This document shows, in pieces, positions 28,460 to 41,960 of a stretch of DNA of 64,000 nt. Each line of letters opens with the position of its first letter. Within the stretch, counting starts at the first letter, position 1. The translations under genes were made by a program, and so were the position numbers. Source of the stretch: Pagrus major (Eukaryota > Chordata > Actinopteri > Spariformes > Sparidae); the NCBI RefSeq assembly GCF_040436345.1, contig NC_133233.1:9567381-9631380 (forward strand), written 5' to 3'. The notes beneath the pieces are model-generated. The model saw only the letters and a program-made list of their open reading frames with translations. It was not told the DNA's origin and ran no database searches.

Positions 28460-29300
28460 TGAATAATAGTTTAAACATTATTGATTTCATTAGTGTATAA
28501 TCACCTGTAAATAAGAATCTTTGTGTTTTTGCATCTATGGAGGGAGCAGATCCTTTTTCTTCCACAGTGTCATGTTGCACTGCCATCTTTCTACAGAAGC
28601 CCAGAACAGACAAACCCAACAGTGGCTCCAGAGAGGGCGTCTGTTATTTTTAGTGCCCACTGTATCTGATGGGCGACATTAGGGCCACTTAGTTGCTTGC
28701 TAGATGCCACTAAATCATACACACTTGACTTTTAAAGCAGTTATAATCAATATTTTATATTAACAATGAATCAAAAGATAAAGTCTTGAGTTCTCCTCAG
28801 CCCCATGGACTGTTTTAACATCTTCCAGCTCATTGTTTTGGCTTTCTGGCCCACAACTTTGCAATTTTGGTTCTACTTTTCTGACCCCATCAACTACATT
28901 TGCAACCATAACAGGCACCTGTCCAGCACCAAATAGTGAACAGACAAAGTTAGCAATTAGCTGATGAACATAGTGGAGCATTTAGCAGCTAAAGAGCCAA
29001 TGACTTATTATTTTCCCTTGCTATAGGTGAAAGCTGAAAAACTGAGCTAAAATGAGTGGATATTGGACTTACATGCATAAGATCGCCATAAACACTTCAA
29101 GTATGTAGTAGTAATGATAATGTCGATCCTTGTCCACTGGATGTGGAGCAGATTTAGCTACTAGCAACTGTCTGCTCACAAATCTGCCATATGACTTTAA
29201 CATTGAGGTGATGATCATGAGCGATTTCAATGCAGAGCTCTTACTACTTCCAAGTAGAGGATCTTTTGCCTGATACATGATATATAATAAAAGGCTAGCA
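28460..29300. repeat. Cluster of interspersed repeat segments
   Basis: 28500-28735 (GAGCAGATCCTTTTTCTTCC... CCCAGAACAGACAAAC...GATGCCACTAAATC) and 28760-29070 (AACATAGTGGAGCATTTAGCAGC...AAACTGAGCTAAAATGAG) match sequences I remember as abundant in spiny-rayed fish. No partner copies are in the window. Confidence 0.5.
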
Positions 29301-31370
29301 TTGGCCTGAGGTTAAAACATTTACACAGTGTAATATTAATTTGTTTTGCTAAATACATTTTGAAGGAAACTTTATTTGCTGCCTGGATTATGTTCTGTGA
29401 CAGGGAAATGCTAATTCATGTACCACAAACAGGGGAGGAGGTTGGAGTGGATGGTTGGAGTGGATGGTGCAATTGTCAAGTCCACGACTTTGACACTGGA
29501 GACCAGGGTTCACAGCAAGTTTAGCACACAGGCTACAAAAACAAACTGTTTAATTAAATATCTAGAAAGGGAAATTTCACTATCTTAAGCTTAAAGAATG
29601 TGAAGAAATAGCAGTTTTGACATTATGTCAAAGATGTCCATGCACTCCATTGAAGAGATATCCACTAAAGTTAGCATGCTAACCAGCTAGGCCCCTGGCC
29701 TGAAAACCTCTTTCTCTTTCTCCCAAAGATCCTGTGCTAGCAGTGTAAACACCAATACTCCCCTGGTAGTCTTTTTAGCTGCACTGCTAACTGAGCTAAC
29801 AGTAGCTACAGTCGTGGATCTATAAATTGAATACAGTTAGCAGCAGTTAGCAGTTACTCTGGGGATGCGCTCCTATTTGTTGGGAATATGAATTGAAAGT
29901 AGACAATTCTTACGTATTGCACCTATAAAGTCAGTGTCGACTTTTTTAAATATTTAATCGTGCTTTTTTAAAAGTGCTTTTAGTGCCTAATCATAAACAT
30001 TGAATCTTGAATCATGTGTTAGCTGCTATGTATTCAATTTATTTGCCTTATTTACTGTTGCAAATTAGTAGCGTAATGGTAATTTCTATGAGACAGGGTT
30101 GGAAAGGAGATCTACAACTACTGAGCATGACCCCAGTGTGGGAAGACTATTGTGCCCACAAAATAGGCCACACAAGATGGAGGGATGACCTGACACATGG
30201 GTATGCTGACTGTATGGGCCTAACTAATGATAGTACAGGAAGCAGGCTGAACAAAGAATAACTAGAGAGTCTGAAACAATGGACATCCACCCGGTGAAAA
30301 CCAGAAGTGACTGTTCCTTGTGACTTCAGCCTCTGTTTGTTCCTCCATCATTCCTTGTGAGCGGTAATTGCACAGCGAAACATCCTGTTTTGAGTTACCT
30401 AACTCAATAGAGTCACTGCTGCAATAAACAATAAGAATATTTCCTAAGCTGTGTAATGGCAAGAATGGCAGGGAAATGGGTTGTGACAGAAGAATGTGGC
30501 AATTGGAGTTAATGTAGCCTAACATCTTTTACGCTCCACATCCATTTTTTTTGTCCTAAATAAGAGGTCAAGCTGACACGCTGTCTTGTTTATGCTGCTG
30601 TAAAGATGACAACCCCCAAAGGATATTATGGATGAATTGATAAGATTCCAACAGAGGTGGGGGGGAAGGTGTGATTTATGCCAGGAACTTGCTTGCGGGG
30701 TGTCCTGGTTCAGGGAGAAACCGGTGGCCAAGGTTGTCTGTGAGAGCAGATTAAGTGTCCAGACATAACCTGTCACTGAAAATACAACCTCAACTGTGGG
30801 AGCCGGGAACGGAGCCAGAAAGTGAATGGCAAGTCCACCACATTTTCCAGCACACGTGAGGGCATAAAAATCTCTGCACAAAAACAAAAGGCAAAAAGAA
30901 AAAAGGATTCTGACAACAGGAAGTGAGGTAAAGAGGCAGGTGCTGCTTCCTGCCGCTGGGATACAAGTGTGGAGAAGGAAGGAGGCTGGGAGATTTAAAG
31001 GGGGGTGGGAGGCGGCTGGGGATTTGGGCTGTAGCAGATGGTGATTCTCTCACTGTGGAGGGAAGTGGAGCTGAGCGAAGATACGAGGAGAATGGTAAAG
31101 AGTGCGGACGGAGGAGGAAGGATGTGAGTTGGTCCCGAGGGGGGGATGAGGTAGTAGGGTTATCCACCGGCTGGGCTGGGCGTGCTCAGTGCAGCCTGGA
31201 ACCATATGAGCCCAGCAGGGTGGGTCGGAGCGAGTCAGAAGGAGTCAGAGGGAAGTCTCTGCAACTGCACCAGATTGAAAAGCTCAACTAAGATGGAGAG
31301 ATGAAGAGGGAGAGTTCAATCTAATGGGTTTATATCATATCCAAGGATACAGGGTGGTATTTTTCTTGAG
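29301..31370. other. No gene recognised
   Basis: 29436-29466 is a 12-bp tandem duplication (GGTTGGAGTGGAT twice) within a segment resembling 16600-16660. 29650-29840 carries GCTAGC/GCTAAC words typical of fish repeats. 30900-31290 is purine-rich and gives spurious frames on both strands. Confidence 0.55.
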
Positions 31371-31374
31371 TTAA

Positions 31375-31545
31375 AGGAGCAGTTTGACATTTTGGTAAAC
31401 ACACACCCGTATGGTACATAGCTGCAGCTGTTGGTTAGCCAGTTAGCTTAGCATAGAGGCTGGAAGCAGGGGGAAAATCTGCCAAGCACCTCTGAAGCTC
31501 ACTAATTAACACATCATAGAAGCAGAAGTCCTGACATCACAACCT
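31375..31545 (+). repeat. Dispersed repeat D (related to the palindromic element at 47773-48162)
   Basis: GGAGCAGTTTGACATTTTGG, GTTAGCTTAGCATAGAGGCTGGAAGCAGG and AGCACCTCTGAAGCTCACTAATTAACAC are the left-arm landmarks of the palindromic element. Only the left half is present here. Confidence 0.7.
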
Positions 31546-33639
31546 TTCCTGTAACCTGTAACCCGATGCAGTCTCCCATTGGGAAATGTCCTTATTTACT
31601 GTTTTTATGAATTAAATTGATAGCTGCAGCATTCGCCTTCAGAAGTTTAATATTTTAGCAAAGTTAAGCATGGATTCTTTTATTAGCATACACAAATCTA
31701 AAACCCTCATTAAAATTTTACACTTACAACTCTAAATTTACCAAGTGTTTGTCTGGAATCTCTGCTGCCAAAATGTCTGTTTTCACAGACATGTTGGTTT
31801 TGTGTGTAAGTCTCTGATGACGTGTGTTTCCCCTTACTTTAACCTGCAGCCAACCCTTACCCCTAACCCTGACCCTTTACCCTTACCCCTAACCCCTACC
31901 ACTCACCTCTGCTGTGCTTATATTTAGCTCTAACCTCCAACTGCAGAAGGGGGCATTACAGGAAATACAATTTTAACAGGAGGGAAGCACTATTTCATGG
32001 GGAAACATACGGCGACACAAGCCACGGACTCTTTTGTCAACGCATGACATTGAACCCGTGATGGTGTAGGGCTTATATGTAATGGTGTTCCTTAAAGGCC
32101 TCTGAAAGCGCAAATATTGAATAAACAACTTCCATTTTTAAATGTCTGTCCTTAACAGGACGTATGGAGTGAACCACATGCAATATACGCTTTTTGGGTG
32201 CATTTGACGAGTTGGGGATGAGACTCAAAAAACAACTTTTACTTACAAATAAGACCTTTAATGCAACGACAGGAGAGTTGTGTCAATATTATATATAACT
32301 ATTCCTTTAAATTCTCACTGATGCTCTCACTGGAATTTGCATAGTAACCTGACACCTTACATTTCTTTTTTTATTTTCTTGGGGTTTTTTTTAAGAATAG
32401 CTGTGCTGAAAAGTGTAATCAGCTTTGTGTCGAACAAAAAGCAGGTGTGTGAAGCTAGCTGCAAGGGGGAAGGAGCTGAGAAGAGAGAAGGGGGAGGCGG
32501 GTGGCAGTGGTGGTGAGGGAGGGTGTGCAGGGGTTCGCTTTTCACATCCATTTCACCCCCCCAAAAAAATAAAAAACCTGAGGATAAATCCCTGAAATAG
32601 ATTTAGGCTCAAAGTGGCAGACTCCAAGCTGTTTCTCTTTGCCATACGGCAGCTGTCTTCAAACGTCTGGGATGACACAGCAAGCATCCTGTTTATTGAC
32701 TACCAGCAGGAAACGTTTTCAATGCTAACAATGTGCGCTACTTACAAGTCTCCTTGCTGCTGCTGCTGCTGCTTCTGCCTCCTTTTTTTAAAATTCATCC
32801 CTCTCCCGAAAAAAAGGGGGGGAATGTTAACTCGAAAATGAACCATCGAGGGAAAGCTGTGCATCAATATTCATTCATGCAGAACATGCATTGTCAACTA
32901 GAAATAGAGACGGTGATGAGTGCTGCATTTATTTGTCATTTACCTCCTGGTATGCTAATATAATGAGGTCTGCACACCAAATAACCAAAGCCAGCATGAA
33001 TACTGATTCTGTGCCGTGTTTCCAAATGCAACCGGCACACAGAGAACACAAATACTGCCTTTAGGCTTTCTTTTTTTCCCTATTTCCTCGAGAGAATACT
33101 TAGTGATAATAGTGGGCTACATTTTCCTTAGAGGCAGTGAGGAGAAAATTATATTATTCCATCAGCATAAGGTTATTGCATTATGTGTTCCTTATGTACT
33201 TCAATAAGCAATAAATCTTGAGGCAGGGCACCAGTAAAGCTGCACAAAGGTAGAGCACGTCCCTGCTTTACTGATGACAGTTTCCGGTGGTCCGACAGTC
33301 ACGTCTCTTGTTAGAGAGATCAGCAGGGATGGTACAAAAATTATTTGGGGGTCAGAAAAGGTGGAGAATTATGCAATTTATTTTTGAAAGGGAATCTGAC
33401 CATTTTTAGTAGAGCAGTGATATTTATTCTATCAAAAAAAATGAAAAGTGACATCAACAAGATGGCTTTTGGGTGTGCTATAATTTAAAAGGCATAGCTT
33501 AACCACATGCAAACTGTATTAAAGGTAGAAAGTTAGATTTATTTTTTTTATTATTAGAAATCAGGTCTAGGGGCAACACAGATATTGTGAAATTATCAAA
33601 GGGCTCAATCCGTGGAGAAATGTACGCAGGCTGTATTTA
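31546..33639. other. No gene recognised
   Basis: Contains the telomere-like tract (31852-31900) and a purine tract on the + strand at 32460-32540. Nothing else is recognised. Confidence 0.55.
31852..31900 (+). repeat. Short telomere-like C-rich repeat
   Basis: Degenerate CCCTAA/CCCTTA/CCCTGA units run for about 50 bp (ACCCTTACCCCTAACCCTGA...). This resembles an interstitial vertebrate telomere repeat or a simple repeat that converged on it. Confidence 0.7.
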
Positions 33640-33960
33640 GAAACTGTGCCTTTAAACCAGCCGTCAGGGCTTCCGTGAGGTTGTGATGTCACAACTACAG
33701 TATACAGTCTCTGCACTCAGCCACACCCCCAGCACGGCCCTGGCTTCAGAAAATATTGGCAGAGCTGATGCTAAAAACACAGACTGCTCAGGCCTGTGTG
33801 AGCTGACCAATCAGGGCAGACTTGGCTCTTGGATGGTGAACAGAGGTGCTGCAGCAATGGACAGTATGAGAGAATTAATCTGTTTTTTTAACATTAAAGC
33901 ATCGAAATAATTCAACTGGCCACGTAAAATAAAAGTATGGACCTGAAAATGAGCATAATA
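33640..33960 (+). repeat. Dispersed repeat E, copy 1 (partner 48475-48615)
   Basis: GGTGAACAGAGGTGCTGCA, GACAGTATGAGAG, the AACATTAAAGCAT stretch and GACCTGAAAATGAGCATAATA recur in order at 48490-48612. The 5' part (GTTGTGATGTCACAACTACAG...) occurs only here. Confidence 0.7.
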
Positions 33961-36736
33961 AGGATTCCTTGTTCCATCTCTCGGTGTCCGTCATAACTGT
34001 CTTTAGCAACTCTTAATTTAGGCTTAACTTCTCTGTTTTCACCATGTTGTTATGTGTGACATAAATATTATTTTTCAGACACTGGTGTGAAGCTTTTTGA
34101 TGAAATGAAATATAACATTCTGCACACCAATGATTTTCATACGGTCCCTAAAGTTGAGGAACACATTGGGATGATTCAGCTCCTTTAAATCGCCTTGATT
34201 TGGAATTTTTGATATGATATTTTGACTCTGAACATATGCCACCTTTGCTTAAGCAGCGATGAATAAAATGAGCAGATTATATGAAAATGGATAATGTTCA
34301 CTTGCTTACTACTAACATACTTTCCACAGTCAGAGAACCACAGTGTTCTCCTCAGATCGGACCATTTCAATGATTTAGGAGTCAGTGCACGTGCAGGAGC
34401 ACATACAGACCCCCCTCTATAATTTTTAAGATGTGTATATAACAGCAGGGATACACAGTTTACTGTACACCGTCACAGGTTAGCACCACTATCTCTAAGA
34501 TGCACAATGTAAACATCAAGGCTGCCAAGTAGCACGTTTACTGGAGACAGAGTGAGTCAGGTCTCAGGGGTTACACCAGGACTCTGGATGTCTGCGTCAT
34601 CTCAACCATAATGGAGCCTTCAAGTTAAGCTACAGCGGTGCAGAAGAAAACACGACACCGGCATTGACCCAAGGGCGCGTGGCTTCGTATCAGGTGACAG
34701 TGGGGGTTTGTGGCCTTCTGTAGCCTTGACACACGCTTTTGAACGGGAAATTGAATGTCTTTGTTCAGAGAGACAGATATTTTTTGTTGAAATTCTTCAA
34801 GATTTTCCAGGCGTGATGGTTTGTATCTTTTAAATTGTCCATGATGAATAGATTTTTATTCTCATTACTATTGAAAGTGACCCCTCTGACTGATTCCCTA
34901 CTAATTCCATCCAAAGGATTCTTTCAAATATTTTTTTTCAGGCATATAAAAAAGCAGAAAAGAAGAATGTTGGGCACAAATGTCATGGTTGTAATTAAAG
35001 GATGTGTCAGTACCACTGTGTCTCCGAGCCCCCTCTCTCTCTCTGTGAATGACATTGTTTATGTTTCACTTATCTCTGGCAGATGTTGGCTGAGTGAAAT
35101 TGAATTCCTGGCAATGAGGGGGAGAGATCACGGCGTGCATCCTTTTTTACGTCTGGGGACAGGATTTCTCCTGGCCGGCCTTGATCCCTTGATTGTCTGC
35201 CCCGCGATGTTGTTGCTGGATAATGACAAAGGTCAAGGGTGAAACAGGCTTTTCCTGAGTCATGGGGCCAAGGAACCACTGTCACCCTGTTGATATGAAT
35301 CAGATAGCAACATCTCAAAGACCTGGAAATGATGTAAAAAACAAAAAAACAAGCCTCTTATTCACAAATGATGTGTAGTAATACAAATCAGCTGTGTAAT
35401 CCTTTTATTCAGTAGTAGCCGTGCTGCTGAATTACAGGCTTCAGCCGCTCCTCACAAGTTTGAGTAAAACACATATCATGCCTGGTTTATAGTTCTTCAT
35501 ATTTCTGCCTTTTTCCACATTATCAGGCTGGACTTGTAAATCTTCCTGAAAGATAAATCCTGCGGTGATAAAATGTAGTCAGTCATCTTTATTGGATTCC
35601 TGAGACTGGTGTGAAAACGGCAAGATGAAATTGCTGCTCGCAAATAAAAACACGGCGGAGCCCCTGAGTGAAAGGCTTTGCTCGTACGCTGAATGGCACG
35701 CATTTATCTCAAAAACTCCGAGCTGCTGTTTGTGCTGCAGCCGAGCATTTCCCCCCAGAAATTGTTGGTTAGATGATGCAGCTTCACTTTACTGTAAAAC
35801 CAATAGAGAGAGTGAGGGGGAGAGGAAAAAAAATAAAGAGAGCAATTTGATGTCATTTGCTGAGAGGCCAGGGCTCATGTGTAGGCGCTCTCTTTTCCTC
35901 TTGTTTACCCCGAGATGATTCCTAACCCGGGACAACAACCCTGAACAAACATGACTATCAGCTGATATTGCAGCGGTCTCCACAAGCATGTGCAGATGAC
36001 ACTCATTACCAGCGCAGGTCAGGGAGATACACAGGCAGCGGTTACACAACAACACATGTCTGGCTTCGTTATGCTTGATTGAAAAAAAACAATTTGCCCT
36101 CTGGAGAAAGTTAGAACAATAAAAAAATGAAAATAAAAACTGCAGCAGGAGGAATTGGAAAAGTAATATGTGCCAAACAATCATAGTGCGTCCTCCAGTT
36201 GTTATTCCTCTGATAACACCTGCCAATGTTACGCTCTCTTGTTGTGTAGCTGTTGTTATGCAATGCGCCGTTGAAAGATGACATAATCTGAGGTATAATA
36301 ACCTGAGTGGGTCTGTCATGGCTGGTGTTTACAGTGGTTGCTATGGTGCTGTTGATATAGGAGGCAAACATTGTCCCATACAGACTCCCATGTGCTCAGA
36401 ATTAAAAATCAATGGGGGAACAAATTACAATCAAAGGGTAATGATCTGGTGTTGTACTGAACGAGTGCAGGAGCATTAAGTTCGCAAAAAGATTACAGGG
36501 CGACCCGTGCGGAAGGTCAGGTAGGCCAGTGAACTAATGTGAGCACGGCTAGATTGCATGTTCTCAGTTAATAGAGAACACGCTTTTAAATATTACTTCC
36601 TCTCTGTTGTTTTTTCAGTGTGAAGGTTACACTGAAGTCTGTAGTCTGGTCATGTTATAATAATGACTTGAAGTGAATACAAAATATTTGTGTGAAAGTG
36701 GAATACAAGTGGACCTTAAAGTTAGAACTGGCCATT
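33961..36736. other. No gene recognised; mostly repeat-poor
   Basis: Non-coding. The 176-codon minus-strand frame at 35789-36319 is a leucine/phenylalanine-rich low-complexity reading with no domain. The block could hold regulatory DNA. Confidence 0.5.
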
Positions 36737-36739
36737 TAA

Positions 36740-37304
36740 TGCTGCATTCCAGTTACATGGGAGACCACTCGCCCGAGTTGTGAAGTGGGAAATCTCGCAG
36801 CTGTCTCGCGACATTTCACCGAGGCACGCCCCCTTTTGGTCGGAATATCCACTGTCCGACTCGGTGCTCCTGAGAGTACACCGAGTAGAGCGAGGATAGA
36901 CAAACGACTCGTCAAACAAAGATGGCTGCGCCCGTAATTGATGTATTTTCTTTGTATTTGTATCACGTTGGTCATTTTAATGTCGATTTTAAATGCTCTT
37001 ACACACTTGATTATATTGCTGCTTTAATCCGGTCACCAATTTATGCATTGCACGGTCTTGCTGTGCGTGCAATACAATGTAAAGTTTTGTTTTCGAGCTG
37101 GTTTGCTAAAGAGGCTAATGTAGCTAACAATAACAATAACAATGACTAGCCTGCTACTACCCTGATGGCGTCCATGTTCTTCCGACTCGTCGTGTAGCGA
37201 TGACAAACGGGAACGCTATTTGTGCTACAAGCCAGGAAATGACGGCACATTCTCGCGCAAGAGCAACTCGGGCGAGTGGTCTCCCATGTAACTGGAATGC
37301 AGCA
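36740..37304 (+). mobile_element. PIF/Harbinger-like MITE, copy 2 (565 bp, TAA target duplication)
   Basis: Terminal inverted repeats lie at 36740-36780 and 37264-37304. The TAA duplication is at 36737-36739 and 37305-37307. It is nearly identical to the reverse complement of 238-801, with scattered single-base changes, so both copies are fairly young or belong to a recently active family. Confidence 0.87.
36922..37149 (+). pseudogene. 75-codon open frame inside MITE copy 2
   Basis: It starts at ATG 36922 (MAAPVIDVFSLYLYHVG) and stops at TAG. It is the same frame as in copy 1 with three amino-acid changes (H/Q, H/R, L/F). No recognised domain is present. See the copy at 392-619 for interpretation. 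Confidence 0.35.
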
Positions 37305-37429
37305 TAACTCCACCCACTGACATTTAACTTATCTAATAAGTGCACATCTGCTTCCTTCAACAAGTAGTTCAGCAATTACTGTAATCTAATTATTGTAACG
37401 TAATTGTGAGTATTGCACCTCAATAAGGG

Positions 37430-37910
37430 GTGAACAGCTGAAACAGATATCCTGACTTTTATTCCCTTTGTATGGGTCAATCTTAATTTAAAAACAAAAT
37501 ACTGGATCGTACACTTCCAATAAACATCCAATTCAATGACTTTTCAAGACTTTCCAGGCCAAAGTCCCTCATATTCAAGGACCCAACACAGCATAATTTG
37601 AGACACGGATCAAGGTTAATTACTGTGACAACACTGAGCAGGCTTTACAGAAGCTCACAGGCAACAATTAAAGGGTAACTCCACTAATATTACGCATTAA
37701 AGTGCATTTACAGGTTTGAGGGGGGTACCACTGCATATGTGAAAAAAGTATAATGAAGCCTTTTGTGGCTCCAGAGGAAGCTTCATGTAATCTGATTAAT
37801 TGCCTCTAATAATGTCACTCAGTTGGTGAATTGCACTGTGGGTAATTTAGGTGCCAGGTTTTGAAAAGCACAAGTCCACTGGTCGAGCATTGCACTCCTG
37901 TAACACATTA
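37430..37910 (+). repeat. Dispersed repeat B, long copy
   Basis: Landmarks in order are ATCCTGACTTTTATTCC, TGTATGGGTCA, CTTTACAGAAGCTCAC, TTAAAGGGTAACTCCAC, TTTGTGGCTCCAGAGGAAGC, TGTGGGTAATTTAGGTGCCAGGTTTTGAAAAG. The same order occurs at 41995-43240 (interrupted by a hAT element); shorter copies are at 41750-41960 and, reversed, at 43310-43495. Confidence 0.82.
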
Positions 37911-40900
37911 TAGACCGTTTAAACACAAATGATCAAGATCGATACAACAGAACCAAACAAAATAATAAATTCAAGCACTTTCATAGACCCATGTCTATTT
38001 TCAAAAACTTTCAATGCCTTGAGCCCCCTACCCCTCAAATTCCCAAACTTTCAATGATTTCAAGGACCTTTGGGAACCATGCATTAACAAGATTAAGAGT
38101 CCACGGTATGCTAGTTGCTCTGTGAGGCTGCACTTAGGAACCAAAGAGGACATTATATAGCTATTTTCACAGGCTGAGTAGTACTCCCCGCAATAAGTAA
38201 ACATATATTCCAGTGTCAGATCGGTGGAGTACACCCAACTAAACTCCAGTCTGACGAATTATCATCATTTTTCCTGAACAATATAAAAGTGAACTCTCAG
38301 CAGATATTGCGACGGTGTCTTTGTCAGCCGTCGCGCTGGCTGCTCACCAGCAGCCTTCGGACTAATTCTCCGCTAATGTAGATTCAGACTGTGTGGCTAT
38401 ATATTATCTGTAACCGTGAATACAGCCATACAGTATTTATCTGCCCTTGACTATACAGATGATAGGCCGCTGAATGGAACAGCAACAGTTGGCACGCTCC
38501 CAACTTCCACGAGCCAGTTAATAAATAAAATCCCTTTACTGTAATAATTCATCCTACATATCTTGTCTGGGCATCGCACGCACACAGCAGCAGGCTCCTG
38601 AAATGGCAACGAGGAGCATGAAGGTGCCCTTCAAGATGCCTGAGTAAAACGCAAATTCTGTACATTGAAAAAGGACCACCAGAACTAAACCTGTTACAGC
38701 TTCAATTTGATCCCTTGTAGCATGAAGTTGACCCCTTTATCTGCGCCGCAGATTGAATTGAAGTAGCAGCAGGAGTTTGTGTAGAGGACAGTTATCATTC
38801 ACAGCTGCTTTTTAAGGGGGTCTTGGGTTTTAAATACACAGATAATGGGAGTGAGGAAGGTACATTATTAAGAAAAGCGTGCGGAGCTGAGGGGTGGTGC
38901 CATCAGTCAAAGAAGACATTAGAGATTTAGATCAATCCCGTTATATAGGAGAGTGTATGCACAATATGGCTGATCTCCATATTCATATGTGTAGCACTGT
39001 GCCGTGTCATTAATAATCCCAAAGGTGGTCCATAAACTCAATGGTGAAAGCAATGGAAATTCAATATGAGTGAGCGGATGGTGTAGGGCCTTAAAATATG
39101 TGGGGGTTTTGATTAGGGTACACGGATGGGGAAGTGGATAAGGAGAAGATATAAAAGCAGCCACACATCTGCATCCCCACAGGAGATCTTTTGGAGAGGA
39201 AGATGAATATGGATTCCCATTAGAAAGCGAATAGTTCATATCCAGGTGATTTGTTACGAGGTATCTGCAGCTCAAATCTCTACTCCCTTCCTCCAGCGCC
39301 CGACACTCCTCCAGCCGGAGTCATTTGCGGAACGAGATTCCTCGAGACACCCCAGATTAAAATGCAGTTGAATGAAGTGGCAGGTGGCAATCACTCCCCC
39401 CAACCCTCTCCCTTCATCTCCCCCCCTCCTCCCGGCTCTTATTTTATTGAAGTGTGAAAAAAAAAAAAAAACACCTCCAAGAGATTTCGGGAACATCGGT
39501 CACAACCTGATGCTAACGACGTCTGATGAAAGGGCGGGAGATGAGCGCGGGAGATGGAAATGCATGCAGGTGCCCGGAGCGAGCATCAGCAATGAGGCTC
39601 CATAACAAGACACCATAAATAATAACCAGCCATTGCTTGAGCAATTTCTGACGAATGCTCGGCGGCGTGCCCTGACACCGCTTGGTTTTGGGTAACGATG
39701 CTCACCTGCAGGAAACAGAGGTTTGTTTTTGGGGTTGGGGGGGGGATGAAGGATGTTCTCGCAGCACAAGACGCATTGACCTGGTTTCCCGAAATAGAGC
39801 CATTAAACACAACTTCACCCAATGTAATGGTTGGAGTTTATCAAACTTTTCCCCTCTGCGACTTAACCATGAATGCGGATCCCAGTATCAGCTCATCGGA
39901 ATACGTTATCCGCATCGCCCTCTTTCCGCGCCACGGAAATGGCGTGCCAAGGTCAACATGTTTGCACAGCTGGGAGATACGTCGAGGTCAAAAGTTTATC
40001 GAAGAAAAAGAAAGTCCCCATTCATGCCGGCACCCATGGACGGACAATGGATGAAGATGGAGATCACGACTGGGACAATGCTGCTGACCTCAGTCCCTCT
40101 GCCACATTCACCTCCACATCTTTGCACCACTTCTCGGTGTTTTCACACCAAATCAATAGGAGCCGAATAGAACGGCTGACTTGAAATTACCTGCAAAAGT
40201 AATGACAAAAAATATCAATAGGTGTAGATAATGTGGCTGCAAATGTCTTTATTGCCATGACTGTAATGGAAAGCCATTATCATTTTACTGCTGAACTCCC
40301 CAACCAATTGTAATTGCAGTATTATAGCCTATTGCAGGACAGTTGTGATATTTTTATTGATGCAGCTTCTATATTTCCAATCAGTGGAATGAACAAACAG
40401 TGAGATATTCACAGCCCTCCCTGTTTGTAAAGGTAGTAGTGTTTTTTTAAAAACATGTTTCAACACAAACCTATGAGAAAGGAAGCTTTTATTTTTTGTT
40501 TTCACCCTGTCTCACAGTGACATGTCCCAACCGAGGCCCCCCGGTGCAATGTATCCCAGTCAATCCACGTAGTGTTTCCCGGCTGGCCACATTTTGTTTG
40601 ACAATGAGGCTGGAGTTCCTCAGCTTTTGTTGAGCATGTGCAGGGAGCTCAGCGTGTCTGTGTGTGTGTTTACAGTGGACAGTGATGATAATTCCTGCCA
40701 GGCATCTCAGATATGCAGGTGCTTGCGCATGTTTGCTCACGAGCGCCTCACCCTTTCCATTGCTGCTTCCCCTTGGAACGGGACCTCCAAGAAAAACAGC
40801 GAGGGGCGAACATAAACACGGCGCTTACAGATTGATGAGTGTGAAGCTGTGTTATATAAGCCAGTGCTATTCAGCTGGTGGGGGGGGGAGTGTTTGGAGG

Positions 40901-41744
40901 TTGGCACACAACACACTTGATGTAGGTGCTTGAGAGAGATGTACAACACCGGCCGACTGTCAAAACACCTGGCATGTTGCAGCACGCCGCATTTGCACTT
41001 GAATGTTTTCACATCGGGGTTTCTATAGCGTAGTATTTCAAGTATGTTACACAACATGCTGTCTTGATAGCAGGAGTAGAGATGACAGATGTGCGCGGCT
41101 GCACTTGCATTGAGCACTAACAAAAGACGGGAGAGGACGGAGCTCCTTTACGACGCAGGACAATCAATTCAGCCATGTGTGATTTGACTGTTTTATGCTT
41201 TTCTAAACGCAGCAGACTGAGGAGTTTCTCCATCCCAGGTGTAGCTTAGAGTAATGGCCATGAGGCTTTTTAAAATTGTTGCTGTGCCAATTAAAGCGGC
41301 TCATCAGACACTGATGGTGGAGCTGTTGTTAGTCTAATTAGTAGCCACAGGCCATGTTGGAGTCTCAGTACTCTGGCTATAGCATTAGCTTTCATATGAA
41401 CAAGTAATCACAAGTCCAGTTTGCGGCTGCAAATCCTCTTAAGAATGTCTTATTACTTAACAAACTGCTGCAGCTATTTGATAGTGTGTTTATTGCCAAG
41501 TTTGCTCTTTATAAGTTTAGATATCTTAGATGAGAGGCCCCTTCATTAAAAAGTGTATTTTGCTTTTTGATACTTTTGGGTTTGTTGACTGTGCAGAATG
41601 CTTTATGACACTAGAAGGCTGTTTTTAAATTCATCTGCTGAAGTTTATTTGCGCTCACCTTGAGACCTCAGTTTAAGGCCCGTATGTATGAAGTCGGACA
41701 GGAGTAGTAGGAGACATCTTTTGTCTTTTGTTTCAGGGAGCCAA
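37911..41744. other. Repeat-poor non-coding block
   Basis: About 3.8 kb without a recognised transposon. 39240-40180 has higher GC and several overlapping frames on both strands (118-162 codons), none with a known domain or splice context. It is candidate regulatory DNA. Confidence 0.5.
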
Positions 41745-41749
41745 TAACC

Positions 41750-41960
41750 TTTTGAGGAACCATGGACTTCAAGGGTGACTCCTCCAATTTCACACGTTAT
41801 AGTGGTGTTTACAGGTCTTGTTAAGTAGTACTGCAAGTATAAAGCCATTTGTGGCTCTAGACGAAGCTGCGTGTTATATGAAAAATTGCCTCTAGTGATG
41901 CTTAGTTGCATTGTGGGTAATGTAGGTGCCCAGTTTTGAAAAGGAAGAATAATGCATGTA
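41750..41960 (+). repeat. Dispersed repeat B, short copy
   Basis: Shared with 37650-37880: GGTGACTCCTCCAATTTCACACGTTA, TTTACAGGTCTTG, AAGCCATTTGTGGCTCTAGA, GTTGCATTGTGGGTAATGTAGGTGCCCAGTTTTGAAAAG. Confidence 0.82.

Noticed and set aside
35789-36319. 176-codon minus-strand frame
   Set aside because: Low-complexity Leu/Phe/Ser reading through pyrimidine-rich DNA, with no domain, no conserved start context and no splice partner.
39682-40184. Overlapping frames of 162, 118 and 103 codons
   Set aside because: All three + strand frames are open in the same place, which indicates few stop codons by composition. None resembles a known protein.
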